The notes: generated by a model from the sequence alone, not told the origin. DNA of 64,000 nucleotides from Corynebacterium sp. HMSC074A01 (GCF_001831515.1 NZ_KV825598.1:83703-147702); one strand, 5' to 3'. Shown: positions 8,727 to 17,684, numbered from the stretch's first letter. Made by a program: numbers and translations.

Positions 8727-10820
8727 TTACACCGACAGCTCCGGGTGCAGATCCTTCTCCGGGATCTGACGCAGGTGCTTCAGCCCCAGGCAGGACACGA
8801 TCCAGGAGGCAATCGCGATGCCGATGAGCACCAGCGTCGCCCGAATCATGCGGGGATCGCCGCCGTTGGTGCCAAAGAGCGCGTAGCGCATCAGGTCCAC
8901 CGAGTACCGCATCGGGTCCCAGCTGTGTACCCACTGGATGAACTTCGGCTGCACCTCCGGCGGGTACAGGCCGTTCGACGCCACCAGCTGCAGCGACATC
9001 AGCGCCATGGTGAGCAGGCGGGCGATCGCCTTCCCGAAAATGCAGTTGAGCATATAGATGAACGAGATGAACGCCCACGACACGCCCACCAGCACCAGCA
9101 GGAGTGTGCCCGTGTACGTCGGGTCGATGTCCAGCAGGAAGACCTGCACGGCCCACAGGAAGAAGGCCTGCACCGCGCCGACGAGGAAGGAAGGCACCAG
9201 CGTATCCAGCATGACGCGGTAGACCGGCGTGCCCGAGTCGATCGCGCGGCGGTTGATCGGCTGCATCACCATGTACAGGATCAGGCCGCCGAACCACAGC
9301 GACAGCGAGAGGAAGAACGGCGACAGGCCCTTGCCGAAGTAGGCGAGGTCATCGCCCACCTCGTTGAGGACCACCGGTTGCGACGCCGTCTCGACCGCCT
9401 TGTCCAGGCGATCGCCGCGCCACGTCGGGGCCTCCTCCTGCGCGTCGTGGAGCTTGACGCTGAGCTCGCCGGTGCCGCTGTCCAGCTGCACCAGGCCGTC
9501 ATTCAGTGCGCCGAGGCCCACGACCAGCTGGTTGGAGCCGTCCGCCAGACGCGAGGACGCGTCCGAGGCCGTATTCGCCGCCACGACCAGCTGCGAGGTG
9601 CCGTCTTTGAGCTGCGCCACGCCAGCGACCAGCGTGCCGGAGCCGTCCTGCAGTTTCGCCAGACCGGCCGCCAGCTGCTGCGAGGCGTCCGTCGCACGGT
9701 TCACGCCACCGCGGTACTGCGCATTCGGGTCGTTCAGCTCAGTCGCGATCTGGTGCGCGCCGTTCTGCAGCAGCTGCAGCTGGCCAACCAGGCTCGAATC
9801 CATCGCCGAAGACAGCGCACCGTTGTGCAGCTTCGCCTGCGTAGCACGCGCCTGCGCCGCGAGCTCCGCGGTGCCCGGGATCGGGGAGGCGTCCAGGTCG
9901 CGGATGACCTGACTCAGCGAGGCGTCGATGTCCGCGAACGCGGCCTGCGCCGCGCCCAGCTGGCCCGCCACGCCCGCGATCTTGTCCACACCGCCGGCGA
10001 CCTGCGACGCGCCCGCACCGAGCTTGTCGGTGCCGGACTGCAGCGTCACCATGCCCTCGGAGAGCTGGTTGGCGCCGTCAGCGGCGGTGCCGATGCCGGT
10101 GTTGAGCTGGTTCGCGCCGTCGGCAAGCCGCCCGACGCCGTCGTCAAGCTTGTGCGCTGCGCCCGGCAGCTCTTGCAGCTTCGAGTTAAATTCCTGCATG
10201 CCGTCGTCGAGCTTGGTCGCGCCGTCGTCAAGCTTCTGCCCGCCCTCGCCGGCCTTCTTCGCGCCCTCGTTGAGCTTGCCGGCGCCCTCGGCGGCCTGGC
10301 CCATGCCGTCGTTGATGGTGTTGAAGCCCACGAAGAGCTGCTCCACCACCTTCGAGCCGACCGTCACCGACACCGCATCAGTAATCATGCGGGTCGCCTG
10401 GCTGCCCAGCATGGTGGGGATAAACCCGTTGGTCTCGTTCAGCGTGACGTTGATCTTCGCCTGGTGCGGGTTCTCCTCTTTGACACTCTTCGCGGCCTCG
10501 GTGAAGTCGCGCGGAATCTCCATACCTAAGTAGTAGGTACCGTCGGCGATACCTTCGCGCGCCTCCTCGGCGCTGACCACCCGAAAGTCCATCGGGTCTT
10601 CTTCGAGCAGCTTATCGACGACCTGTTGCCCCGCCTCGCCCTCATCCGAGTTCACCAACGCCACCGGCACCTTGTTCAGGTTGCCCAGCGGGTCGAAGTA
10701 GCTCCACACGAACAGGCCGCCGAACAACAGCGGGAGCACCATGATCGCAAGCATGGCCAAAGGCGGCAGCTTGCCGTGCAGAAACTTGCGGAAGTTCGAG
10801 CCAATATGCAGTCCGCTCAT
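8727..10820 (-). CDS. YhgE/Pip-type ABC-2 membrane protein
   Basis: 697 aa from the ATG at 10820, preceded by GAGGAGG and overlapping the stop of the ATPase gene in ATGA. Order: N-terminal membrane helix (LAMLAIMVLPLLFGGLFVW), the family-typical FDPLGNLNKVPVALVNSDEG, then a long extracytoplasmic helical segment with heptad-like LxxG / DGAxxL repeats (about residues 190-480), and five or six C-terminal helices of the ABC-2 permease type. Members include phage-infection proteins and type VII-associated YhgE proteins; many act as exporters or envelope factors of unknown cargo. Translational coupling to the upstream ATPase-like gene and a divergent TetR gene suggest a regulated efflux or envelope system. 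Confidence 0.85.
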   Translation of the reverse strand: MSGLHIGSNFRKFLHGKLPPLAMLAIMVLPLLFGGLFVWSYFDPLGNLNKVPVALVNSDEGEAGQQVVDKLLEEDPMDFRVVSAEEAREGIADGTYYLGMEIPRDFTEAAKSVKEENPHQAKINVTLNETNGFIPTMLGSQATRMITDAVSVTVGSKVVEQLFVGFNTINDGMGQAAEGAGKLNEGAKKAGEGGQKLDDGATKLDDGMQEFNSKLQELPGAAHKLDDGVGRLADGANQLNTGIGTAADGANQLSEGMVTLQSGTDKLGAGASQVAGGVDKIAGVAGQLGAAQAAFADIDASLSQVIRDLDASPIPGTAELAAQARATQAKLHNGALSSAMDSSLVGQLQLLQNGAHQIATELNDPNAQYRGGVNRATDASQQLAAGLAKLQDGSGTLVAGVAQLKDGTSQLVVAANTASDASSRLADGSNQLVVGLGALNDGLVQLDSGTGELSVKLHDAQEEAPTWRGDRLDKAVETASQPVVLNEVGDDLAYFGKGLSPFFLSLSLWFGGLILYMVMQPINRRAIDSGTPVYRVMLDTLVPSFLVGAVQAFFLWAVQVFLLDIDPTYTGTLLLVLVGVSWAFISFIYMLNCIFGKAIARLLTMALMSLQLVASNGLYPPEVQPKFIQWVHSWDPMRYSVDLMRYALFGTNGGDPRMIRATLVLIGIAIASWIVSCLGLKHLRQIPEKDLHPELSV

Positions 10821-11398
10821 CGGTCCTCCTCGTTCGCGCTGATGACCAGGACGGCAACGTCCTCGGCCACGGCGTGCAGGTTTTCTAGCAGTTCGGCGCG
10901 CAGCGACATGTCGCGGATCTGGTCCACGTCGTCCACGATCAAAAGCTCCGCCTCCGGGCGCGACACCAGCGCGAGCAGGATACGCAGACGGAAGCGGTTG
11001 AGCACGTGCAGCTCGCCGACCTTCGTCTTCTCGTCCAAGTCCTCCAGCCCGAGTGGTTCCAGCCAGCGCTCGACGGTGTCGTGCTCCAGCGGGCGGCGCG
11101 GAGTGGGCTTGAAGAAGGGCTGCGACCACGCGATCTGCTCGCGCAACAGGTCGCGCACGGGAATCTGGCGGTCGAGGGAGTCAATCAGGTGCACGCCCGC
11201 GAGCGCGGTGCGCTTGAACCCCGGCCCGTCGACGTCGCCCGAGTGCTGTTTGTATCGCCCGGCCAGCGTCATGGCGAGGGTGGTGGCGCTGGACTCGCGC
11301 CCGACGTGCAGGAAGTTGAACCCCTCTTCGGCGTCGACGCTTAACGGCGTGTCGCCTTTGCGCAGCACAAGGTCTGTGGCGCTGAGAATTGTTGTCAT
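10817..11398 (-). CDS. Degenerate ABC-type ATPase partner of the YhgE/Pip protein
   Basis: 193 aa from the ATG at 11398, with TTGGAG 8-9 nt upstream. The overall order is that of an ABC ATPase, but the signature elements are eroded: the Walker A position reads GRESSATT (residues about 33-40) with no lysine, the LSGGQ position reads LNRFRLR, while the Walker B-like stretch AELLIVDDVDQI is kept. It is shorter than a normal ABC subunit (about 230 aa). The gene overlaps the YhgE/Pip gene by 4 nt, so they are made together. It may have lost ATP hydrolysis and act as a scaffold, or bind nucleotide differently. Confidence 0.7.
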   Translation of the reverse strand: MTTILSATDLVLRKGDTPLSVDAEEGFNFLHVGRESSATTLAMTLAGRYKQHSGDVDGPGFKRTALAGVHLIDSLDRQIPVRDLLREQIAWSQPFFKPTPRRPLEHDTVERWLEPLGLEDLDEKTKVGELHVLNRFRLRILLALVSRPEAELLIVDDVDQIRDMSLRAELLENLHAVAEDVAVLVISANEEDR

Positions 11399-11406
11399 TT
11401 TCAAAA

Positions 11407-11418
11407 CTCCAAGTGGAG
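11407..11418. promoter_or_regulatory. Inverted repeat in the TetR/ABC divergent promoter
   Basis: CTCCA-AG-TGGAG forms a short palindrome over the ribosome site of the ATPase gene. AAAACTCC occurs twice, at 11403 and 11434. A candidate operator for the adjacent TetR protein. Confidence 0.35.
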
Positions 11419-11506
11419 GGTTAGCTATCACTTAAAACTCCTGCTATGGTGCTCCGCAGACTCGGCGATGTCAAGACGAAAGAGTATCGCGCCCGAGGAG
11501 GCACCC

Positions 11507-12061
11507 ATGCGATCAGACGCGCGCGCAAAGCGCGACCAAATCATCACAGCTGCCACCGAGCAGTTCCGGACCCGCCCAAACTCCGCAGTCACCCTGGAGG
11601 CCGTGGCCAAAGACGCAGGTGTTGGTATCGCTACACTCTACCGCCACTTCCCCTCCCGCGCCGCGCTGCGACAGGCGTGCGCGCTGCGATTTATCGACGA
11701 ACTCGACGTCCTCCTCGGCAAAACACTCACCGACTTCTCCGCCGACCCAGAAGGCAATTGGGAGCGCTTCATCTGGCAACTTGTCGACGCCGGCGTGGGC
11801 ATCCTCGTCGGCGCCCTCGCCCCCGAGCACCCCGCCAGCTCCGAGCGCCTCGACGAGTTCTTCCGCCACGTCCAAGTCCTCCTCGACACGGCCGCGCCGC
11901 ACGGGTTGGTTAGTCCTGACGCCACGCCCATCGAGCTTGCCTCCGAACTCATCGTGGTGACCCGCCCCATGGACGAGACGCTGACCGCGCTGTTTCCCGA
12001 CGTCCGCGAACGCCTCGTCCGCCACCTCCTCACCGCCTGGCGAGTTTCAGCCCAACCCTAG
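11507..12061 (+). CDS. TetR-family transcriptional regulator
   Basis: 184 aa from the ATG at 11507, preceded by GAGGAGG at good spacing. The N-terminal DNA-binding domain is typical: RDQIITAATEQF, then helix-turn-helix VAKDAGVGIATLYRHFPSR. The C-terminal ligand domain is unassigned but contains long amphipathic helices as in TetR proteins with organic effectors. Divergently transcribed from the ATPase/YhgE pair across a 108-bp gap, which is the usual arrangement for a local repressor of an exporter, so it probably controls that pair. Effector unknown. Confidence 0.85.
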   Translation: MRSDARAKRDQIITAATEQFRTRPNSAVTLEAVAKDAGVGIATLYRHFPSRAALRQACALRFIDELDVLLGKTLTDFSADPEGNWERFIWQLVDAGVGILVGALAPEHPASSERLDEFFRHVQVLLDTAAPHGLVSPDATPIELASELIVVTRPMDETLTALFPDVRERLVRHLLTAWRVSAQP

Positions 12062-12126
12062 TTAGACGTTCGTTTTGGGTCGTTGGTTCCGTTTCGGGCT
12101 AATAATGGGTGTATTCTCACATTCCC

Positions 12127-12156
12127 TTGTTTTGGCAGGTAAACGTGGTTTATCGT
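12127..12156 (+). promoter_or_regulatory. Leaderless-type promoter of the first DUF222/HNH gene
   Basis: TTGTTT at 12127 and TATCGT at 12151 lie 18 nt apart; the -10 ends 7 nt before the ATG and no Shine-Dalgarno is visible. The paralogue at 52005 has the same -10-to-ATG spacing. Confidence 0.45.
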
Positions 12157-12163
12157 CGGGTGC

Positions 12164-13192
12164 ATGACAGATTTGGATGCACTTGCTTTGGTTGACCGCT
12201 GCGGATACGACTTCGTCGCCGCTGCGGCCGGACTTGAGCTTGCCCAATTACAGGCACACGGCATCCAGCAAGACCGCGCGAAGCAACTCCGCGACACCGC
12301 GAGTGTGCTGTGCGGGAAAACCTCGCACACCAAGTACCAGGCGCGCGCCCAAGAAGGCGCACGTGTCAACGGGCATAGGTTGGACACACTTGCCTACATC
12401 ACCCGCTCCGCCCGCTCCCTCAAGGACGTAACCAAGCGCTGGCACTACATCGATCAGCTTTGTAACACAGCAGGCGACTTGGCGCGCATCCGCCGTGTGG
12501 CCGCAGAACTGAAAGCCGAACTGCAGGCCCCGGAGCCGCGCACCCCGAAAGCACGGGTCACCCACCACGGGGATGGGTACGCCACCTTGCGCCTGACCGG
12601 CCCCGCCGCCGACGTCCAAGGCGTCTTTGATGCTGCGAAGAACGACGTCACCGGCTGGCTAAACGGCGGGTGCCCAAAGGCCGAGTACCTGGTGCGCGTG
12701 ACCGCCAACCTGGACCTGGGTGATTACCTGCGCATCATCGCAGGCGAAGGCAACGACGTTAAGGTCCACTTCGACAACGGTGTAATCGTCTCCGGTGAGG
12801 AGTTTGTGCGCATGCAGCTCGAAGAAATCGGGGCGATCATCCTCATCGGCGTCATGGACGGACCAGTCAACGCCTACCACGCACGCTTCGCCACCCCGAA
12901 ACACCGAGAAGTCATGCTTGCCGACTCCACCACCTGCACCTGGAAAGGCTGCAACGCACCCGCCTCCGAGTGCGACGCCCACCACATGGTCGAACACCAA
13001 CACGGAGGCGAAACCACACCATCCAACCTCGGGTGGTTATGCAAATACCACAACTCCCAAGCAGCACGCGGCACCCGGGGACATACCGAACGGCGCGACG
13101 GGCAGATCACCTACGTCTCACCCTACGGGAACGTCACCCCCACCGGCACCGACCACAAAGCCCGCGCCGACAACCGCAAACCACCCGACTAA
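12164..13192 (+). CDS. DUF222 / HNH endonuclease-domain protein (13E12-type)
   Basis: 342 aa. The N-terminal and central parts belong to the DUF222 family; the C-terminus carries an HNH nuclease motif with paired cysteines (CTWKGC), CDAHHMVEHQHGG and LGWLCKYHN. Such proteins, related to the mycobacterial 13E12 repeats, occur in many copies in actinobacteria and are suspected to be selfish or mobile, but a function is not established. A close paralogue starts at 52005. No Shine-Dalgarno precedes the ATG; it sits 7 nt after a -10-like hexamer. The TetR gene ends 102 nt upstream. A strong GC hairpin and a bidirectional terminator follow. Confidence 0.88.
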   Translation: MTDLDALALVDRCGYDFVAAAAGLELAQLQAHGIQQDRAKQLRDTASVLCGKTSHTKYQARAQEGARVNGHRLDTLAYITRSARSLKDVTKRWHYIDQLCNTAGDLARIRRVAAELKAELQAPEPRTPKARVTHHGDGYATLRLTGPAADVQGVFDAAKNDVTGWLNGGCPKAEYLVRVTANLDLGDYLRIIAGEGNDVKVHFDNGVIVSGEEFVRMQLEEIGAIILIGVMDGPVNAYHARFATPKHREVMLADSTTCTWKGCNAPASECDAHHMVEHQHGGETTPSNLGWLCKYHNSQAARGTRGHTERRDGQITYVSPYGNVTPTGTDHKARADNRKPPD

Positions 13193-13209
13193 ACCTGCAC
13201 GTTAAAAGC

Positions 13210-13236
13210 CCGCGCGCCAGCAAACACTGGCGCGCC
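13210..13236 (+). terminator. GC-rich hairpin after the first HNH gene
   Basis: GCGCGCCAG and CTGGCGCGC pair across a 6-nt loop just past the stop codon. No T-run follows, so termination strength is uncertain. Confidence 0.45.
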
Positions 13237-13274
13237 TACAGGCATGCCCGGAACTAGTCGTCCCGACATAAATA

Positions 13275-13319
13275 ACCCCGCCGACCTGCCAGGCGCTGCC
13301 TGGCGTTGTTCGGCGGGGT
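13275..13319. terminator. Bidirectional terminator between convergent genes
   Basis: ACCCCGCCGA pairs with TCGGCGGGGT, and an inner hairpin GCCAGGC/GCCTGGC sits inside. It lies between the HNH gene and the convergent membrane-protein gene. Confidence 0.65.
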
Positions 13320-13344
13320 AGGGGTGCGCGTGGTGCAGTGCTAG

Positions 13345-14043
13345 CTAGTCCGCGTCCTTGGTGCCCTTGCGCTGCGAGTCGTCGAGCGTGTCCAGGGTGG
13401 ACAGCGTCTCGCCATCGGGAACGGCCGCGTCCGCCGCGTCGGCGGTCAGCCCCGTCGCCTGAGCAGAATCAGCACCCTCGGCAGGCTCCGTCGGCGGCAC
13501 CGCGGCGTGCTCGCCGTAGGTGTCGGCGTCAGGCGCAAAGACGCCTTCGTTCTCGGTCGAGGTGGAGTAGACCAGCTTCGCCTCGCCGGAGCGGGCGACG
13601 TCGGTCAGGTCGATCTCGGGCTCGGCGTCCTCGAGCTTGTCCTTCAGCCAGAACTCCCACAGCGCCCAGCCGGCACCCGCGAGCGCGCCCGCGCCGAGCA
13701 GCCCCGCGGCGACCGTACGGCCCTTGCCGCGGGCCTTCTTCTTGTGCGCCTTGGCTTCGGCGCGCCACGCGGTGCGCTGCGCCTCGCGCCCGGGCAGTGC
13801 GGCGTTGAAAGCGGCGCGGCGCTTGTCCAGGCGCGCGTGGGCGGCGCGGGTGAGTTCGCCGGCTTGGGTGCGCGCGGCGTCGTAAAGCTGCTCGAGCTCG
13901 TCGGCGTCGGTGATGTTGCGGTCCTCGAGCGCGGCGAGCAGCGCGTCGTAGGTTTCGCGCTTGCGCTTGTCGCCTTGCTCGCGGAAGTACTTGGCGGCGT
14001 CGGCCGCGCCGGTGAAGAGCAGTCGCAGGGTGAACGGGTTCAT
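13345..14043 (-). CDS. Single-span membrane protein with charged N-terminal helices, function unknown
   Basis: 232 aa from the ATG at 14043, with AAGGAG 4 nt upstream. Residues 1-110 are highly charged and probably helical (rich in Lys, Arg, Glu, Ala). One hydrophobic segment follows (TVAAGLLGAGALAGAGWALW, about residues 112-131), then an acidic, Ala/Thr-rich C-terminal tail. The positive-inside rule places the N-terminal part in the cytoplasm. I do not recognise a family with known function. It is convergent with the HNH gene and divergent from metF. Confidence 0.75.
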   Translation of the reverse strand: MNPFTLRLLFTGAADAAKYFREQGDKRKRETYDALLAALEDRNITDADELEQLYDAARTQAGELTRAAHARLDKRRAAFNAALPGREAQRTAWRAEAKAHKKKARGKGRTVAAGLLGAGALAGAGWALWEFWLKDKLEDAEPEIDLTDVARSGEAKLVYSTSTENEGVFAPDADTYGEHAAVPPTEPAEGADSAQATGLTADAADAAVPDGETLSTLDTLDDSQRKGTKDAD

Positions 14044-14296
14044 GGTGCTCCTTGAAGTTGGTTGTCTCGTAGCCGCCAGCCTACAGATTCCGCCCGGACT
14101 AAGCGTTACGCAAAAACATACCAAGCGGTTCATTTTGCGGATTAATATTCAGAAAAATGTGGCCAACACGCTGCGCAAACACGGCCGTCAATTGTGCCCG
14201 AAAAGTGCGCCCCCTAGATTCTTGGGCACCGTTGAAAAACGGTTTACGTCAGCGCCGAGCCCGGCGAGATCACCGACATCGAAAGGTATTTTTCAC
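14044..14296. other. Intergenic region upstream of metF
   Basis: 253 bp without a supported gene. TAATAT at 14143 is the best -10-like hexamer. I looked for the McbR-type TAGAC-N6-GTCTA operator and for a SAM riboswitch and saw neither, so the sulfur control expected for metF/metE is not evident here. Confidence 0.4.
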
Positions 14297-15262
14297 ATGC
14301 GTGGGACCCTCCCTTCGACCCGACTGTCGGCCTCGGCACCGCTCGACAGCCTCGGCGAAGCACCGGTCACGCCGCAGCGCCGCGCGCGCACGGCACTGAG
14401 CTTCGAGCTCATCCCGCCCCGCCACGACGCGGACTCCGGGAAGATCGACGAGCTCATCGCGGGCCTCGCCGCCTACAACCCCGACTACGTCGCCGTGACC
14501 AGCTCGCGGCGCAGCGACTGGCTCACCGGCACCGCCGCGCTGATCGCGCGCGTCGCCGAGACGACCAACCTGCGCCCGATCGCGCACCTCGCCTGCACCG
14601 CGGGCACGCGCGAGGAGCTGGCCACGTGGATTCGCACGCTTATCGACGCCGGCGTCCGCGGCTTCCTCGCCCTCCGCGGCGACCTGCCCGAGACCGGCAT
14701 GCCAGCGCACTACCTCCAGCACGCCACCGACCTGCTCAACCTGATCCAGGACGTGGAGGACGAGGAGGCCTTCCGGCTCGCGGCCGGCAAGCTGGCGCTG
14801 TCGGTGGCGTGCTACCCGTCGGGGCACGCGGAGTCGAAGAACTTCGACGAGGACTTGGACGTGTTGCTGGCGAAGCAGCGCCTCGGCGCGGACTTTGCTA
14901 TCACGCAGCTGTTTTTCAACGCGCAGGACTATCTCGACTTCGTTGAGGTGGCCCGCCTGGCTGGGGTCCGCATCCCGCTGATCCCCGGCATCATGCCCAT
15001 GACCAGCCTCAAGCGCGTGCAGCGGATGGGCGAGCTCTCCGGCATCGCGGTGCCGGAGTGCGTGACCCGCACGCTTGCGCAGGCAACTACGCCGGAGGAG
15101 GAGTACGAGCTGGGCATGCAGATGTCCGCGCAGCTCGCCAACACCATCCTGGACGCCGGCACCGGCGGCCTGCACGTGTACACGCACAACAATCTCGCGG
15201 TCACCCAGGATCTCCTGGACCGCATTGGGATTGTCCAGCCCGCTGGCCACTCCCTGATTTAA
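14297..15262 (+). CDS. metF: Methylenetetrahydrofolate reductase
   Basis: 321 aa; start at the ATG 14297 with GAAAGG upstream. Reduces 5,10-methylene-THF to 5-methyl-THF with a flavin cofactor, supplying the methyl donor for MetE. Family signatures visible: SFELIPPRHDADSG near the N-terminus (the conserved Glu region), VAVTSSRRSDW, AHLACTAGTREEL, GVRGFLALRGDLP, VACYPSGHAESKN, and GADFAITQLFFNAQDYLDF. The length is normal for bacterial MetF (about 290-320). metE follows 41 nt downstream on the same strand, so the two consecutive steps are probably co-expressed. Confidence 0.95.
   Translation: MRGTLPSTRLSASAPLDSLGEAPVTPQRRARTALSFELIPPRHDADSGKIDELIAGLAAYNPDYVAVTSSRRSDWLTGTAALIARVAETTNLRPIAHLACTAGTREELATWIRTLIDAGVRGFLALRGDLPETGMPAHYLQHATDLLNLIQDVEDEEAFRLAAGKLALSVACYPSGHAESKNFDEDLDVLLAKQRLGADFAITQLFFNAQDYLDFVEVARLAGVRIPLIPGIMPMTSLKRVQRMGELSGIAVPECVTRTLAQATTPEEEYELGMQMSAQLANTILDAGTGGLHVYTHNNLAVTQDLLDRIGIVQPAGHSLI
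14638..14650 (+). repeat. Copy of 13-mer GCTTNTCGACGCC
   Basis: Exact copy with N=A inside metF, read as Leu-Ile-Asp-Ala with the CTT leucine codon that is rare around it. Confidence 0.8.
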
Positions 15263-15303
15263 ACCACCTCAATTCTCCAACAAACAGCAGAAAAGGACGC
15301 ATT

Positions 15304-17568
15304 GTGTCGAAAGCGACTACACCGTTTCCCAAGGCCACGATCGAGGGCTACCCGCGCATCGGCGCGAACCGCGAGCTGAAGCGCGCGCTTGAGAGCTACT
15401 GGGCGGGCCGCATTGACGCGGAGACCTTCCGCTCGTCCACGCACGCGCTGCGCGTGGACAATTACAACCACCTGCGCGACCTCGGCCTGACCGAGGACTA
15501 CGCCATCCCGGCCGACGTCGCCTACTACGACCAGGTGCTTGAGACCGGCCTGACGGTCGGCCTGATCCCGGGCGGCACTGACCTGGACGAGGAGTTCGCA
15601 CTCGCCCGCGGCAACGATTCCCGCGTCCCGCTGGAGATGACCAAGTGGTTCGACACGAACTACCACTACCTGGTGCCGGAGATCGCCGCAGGTCAGGACA
15701 TTACCCCTGCGCCCGAGCGCATCCTGGCGATCGTCGAGGAAGCCCGCGAGGCCGGCCACACCGTCCGCCCGTTCCTGGTCGGCCCGGTCACGCTGATCGC
15801 CCTGTCGAAGCCGGCCGAGTGGTCGCTGCTGCCTTCGCTTGTCGACGCCTACGCCACCGTCCTTAACGCCCTGAAGGAAGCCGGCGTCGAGTGGATCCAG
15901 CTCGCCGAGCCGGCGCTTGTCGCCGACCTGGACACCCCGGACGCGGAGCTGGCGAAGCACCTGCGCGAGGCCTACACCACCCTGCTGGGTGCGGAGAACC
16001 GCCCGAACGTGTACCTGACCACCCCATACGGCGCGACCCGCGAGGCGCTGCCGGTGCTGGCCGAGCTCGCCCCGGAGGCGCTGCACGTCGACCTCGCACC
16101 GTGGACGCTCGACGAGGACGCCGAGTACCCGCAGCGCGTTGCCGAGGCCATCCCGGCGAAGACCCAGCTGGTCGCGGGCCTGATCGACGGCCGCAACGTG
16201 TGGGCCGCGAACCTGCGCGAGCGCACCGAGGTCCTTTCAGCACTCGGCGATCGCCCGGTCGCCGTGTCCACCTCCACCTCCCTGCAGCACGTGCCGCACA
16301 CGCTGAAGGCGGAGAAGAACCTGCCGGTCGACGTCGCCACCTGGCTCTCCTTTGCGGACGAGAAGGTCGCCGAGATCCAGGCGCTCGTCGCTGGTGAGGA
16401 GGGCGCGAAGGAGGCCTTCGCCCAGTCGGATCGCGCGGTGCGCACCCGCGCTGAGTCGACGACGATTCACAACCAGGCTGTCGTGGATCGCGTCGCCAAG
16501 CTGCCGGAGGGCGCGGTCAAGCGCGAGCCGGCGTTCGATAAGCGCAACGGCCTGCAGCGCGAGGCGCTCGGCCTGCCCGCACTGCCGACCACCACGATCG
16601 GCTCCTTCCCGCAGACCCAGGAGATCCGCAAGGCGCGCGCCGACCACAAGGCAGGCACGCTTGACGACGCCGCCTACCAGGAAGCCCTCCGCACCGAAAT
16701 CAAGAACGTCATCGAGCTGCAGGAAGAGATCGGCATCGACGTCCTCGTCCACGGCGAGGCCGAGCGCAACGACATGGTGCAGTACTTCGCCGAGCTTCTC
16801 GACGGCTTCGTGGTCACCGAGAACGGCTGGGTCCAGTCCTACGGCTCCCGCTGCACCCGCCCGCCGATCGTGATCGGCGACGTCTCCCGCCCGGCCGCGA
16901 TGACCGTCGAGTGGGCCAAGTACGCCCAGTCGCTGTCGGACAAGCCGGTCAAGGGCATGCTCACCGGCCCGGTGACCATCCTCGCCTGGTCGTTCAAGCG
17001 CGACGACGTGCCGCTGAACGTCTCCGCCGACCAGATCGGTGTCGCGCTTGCCGACGAGGTCCGCGACCTCGAGGAGGCCGGCATCAAGGTCATCCAGATC
17101 GACGAGCCCGCCCTGCGCGAGCTGCTCCCGCTGCGCGCCGACGACCGCAAGTCCTACCTGGACTGGGCGGTGCGCGCCTTCCGCCTCGTCGCGTTGCAGG
17201 CGGAGCCGACCATGCAGATCCACACCCACCTGTGCTACTCCGAGTTCGGCCAGATCATCGACGCTGTTGCAGCGCTCGACGCCGACGTCACCTCCATCGA
17301 GGCGGCCCGCTCCAAGATGGAGCTGCTCGAGGACCTCGACGAGTCCTTCCACTCCGAGATCGGCCCGGGCGTGTGGGACATCCACTCCCCGCGCGTGCCT
17401 TCGACCGAGGAGATCGCCGGCCTGCTGCGCGCCGCGCTGAAGAACGTGCCGACCGAGCGCCTCTGGGTCAACCCGGACTGCGGCCTGAAGACCCGCGGCT
17501 ACGCCGAGGTCGAGCCCTCGCTGCGCAACCTGGTCGCCGCCCGCGACGAGGTCGTTTCCGGCCTGTAA
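15304..17568 (+). CDS. metE: Cobalamin-independent methionine synthase
   Basis: 754 aa, the usual MetE length. I chose GTG 15304 with AAAAGGA upstream; the frame is open further back but overlaps metF. Transfers the methyl group of 5-methyl-THF(Glu)n to homocysteine. N-terminal family start TIEGYPRIGANRELKRALE; C-terminal catalytic barrel with TTIGSFPQTQEIRKAR, GEAERNDMVQYFAE, the zinc-ligand region HTHLCYSEF and second cysteine WVNPDCGLKTRGY. Sits directly after metF and ends with a hairpin. Confidence 0.97.
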   Translation: MSKATTPFPKATIEGYPRIGANRELKRALESYWAGRIDAETFRSSTHALRVDNYNHLRDLGLTEDYAIPADVAYYDQVLETGLTVGLIPGGTDLDEEFALARGNDSRVPLEMTKWFDTNYHYLVPEIAAGQDITPAPERILAIVEEAREAGHTVRPFLVGPVTLIALSKPAEWSLLPSLVDAYATVLNALKEAGVEWIQLAEPALVADLDTPDAELAKHLREAYTTLLGAENRPNVYLTTPYGATREALPVLAELAPEALHVDLAPWTLDEDAEYPQRVAEAIPAKTQLVAGLIDGRNVWAANLRERTEVLSALGDRPVAVSTSTSLQHVPHTLKAEKNLPVDVATWLSFADEKVAEIQALVAGEEGAKEAFAQSDRAVRTRAESTTIHNQAVVDRVAKLPEGAVKREPAFDKRNGLQREALGLPALPTTTIGSFPQTQEIRKARADHKAGTLDDAAYQEALRTEIKNVIELQEEIGIDVLVHGEAERNDMVQYFAELLDGFVVTENGWVQSYGSRCTRPPIVIGDVSRPAAMTVEWAKYAQSLSDKPVKGMLTGPVTILAWSFKRDDVPLNVSADQIGVALADEVRDLEEAGIKVIQIDEPALRELLPLRADDRKSYLDWAVRAFRLVALQAEPTMQIHTHLCYSEFGQIIDAVAALDADVTSIEAARSKMELLEDLDESFHSEIGPGVWDIHSPRVPSTEEIAGLLRAALKNVPTERLWVNPDCGLKTRGYAEVEPSLRNLVAARDEVVSGL
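15837..15849 (+). repeat. Copy of 13-mer GCTTNTCGACGCC
   Basis: Exact copy with N=G in metE, read as Leu-Val-Asp-Ala. Confidence 0.8.
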
Positions 17569-17576
17569 CCCACCGC

Positions 17577-17614
17577 ATCCCGCCATCCTGGGTACTCACC
17601 TGGGGTGGCGGGAT
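17577..17614 (+). terminator. Hairpin after metE
   Basis: ATCCCGCCA pairs with TGGCGGGAT, starting 9 nt past the metE stop; no strong T-run. Confidence 0.5.
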
Positions 17615-17684
17615 CTGCCTTTGTGCACACGTCACCCGCCGTGCTGCTGCCACCTTTACGCAGAAGACGCGTATCCTGGTTGCC

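Noticed and set aside
7641..10529. 962-codon open frame antisense to the DoxX-like and YhgE/Pip genes
   Set aside because: Crosses two well-supported minus-strand genes with good ribosome sites and shows His/Arg-rich shadow composition.
11331..11345. Further copy of the 13-mer at GGCGTCGACGCTT
   Set aside because: It mixes halves of both orientations and matches neither; not counted.
14044..14296. SAM riboswitch or McbR operator before metF
   Set aside because: No SAM-box-like helices and no TAGAC-N6-GTCTA pattern could be found.
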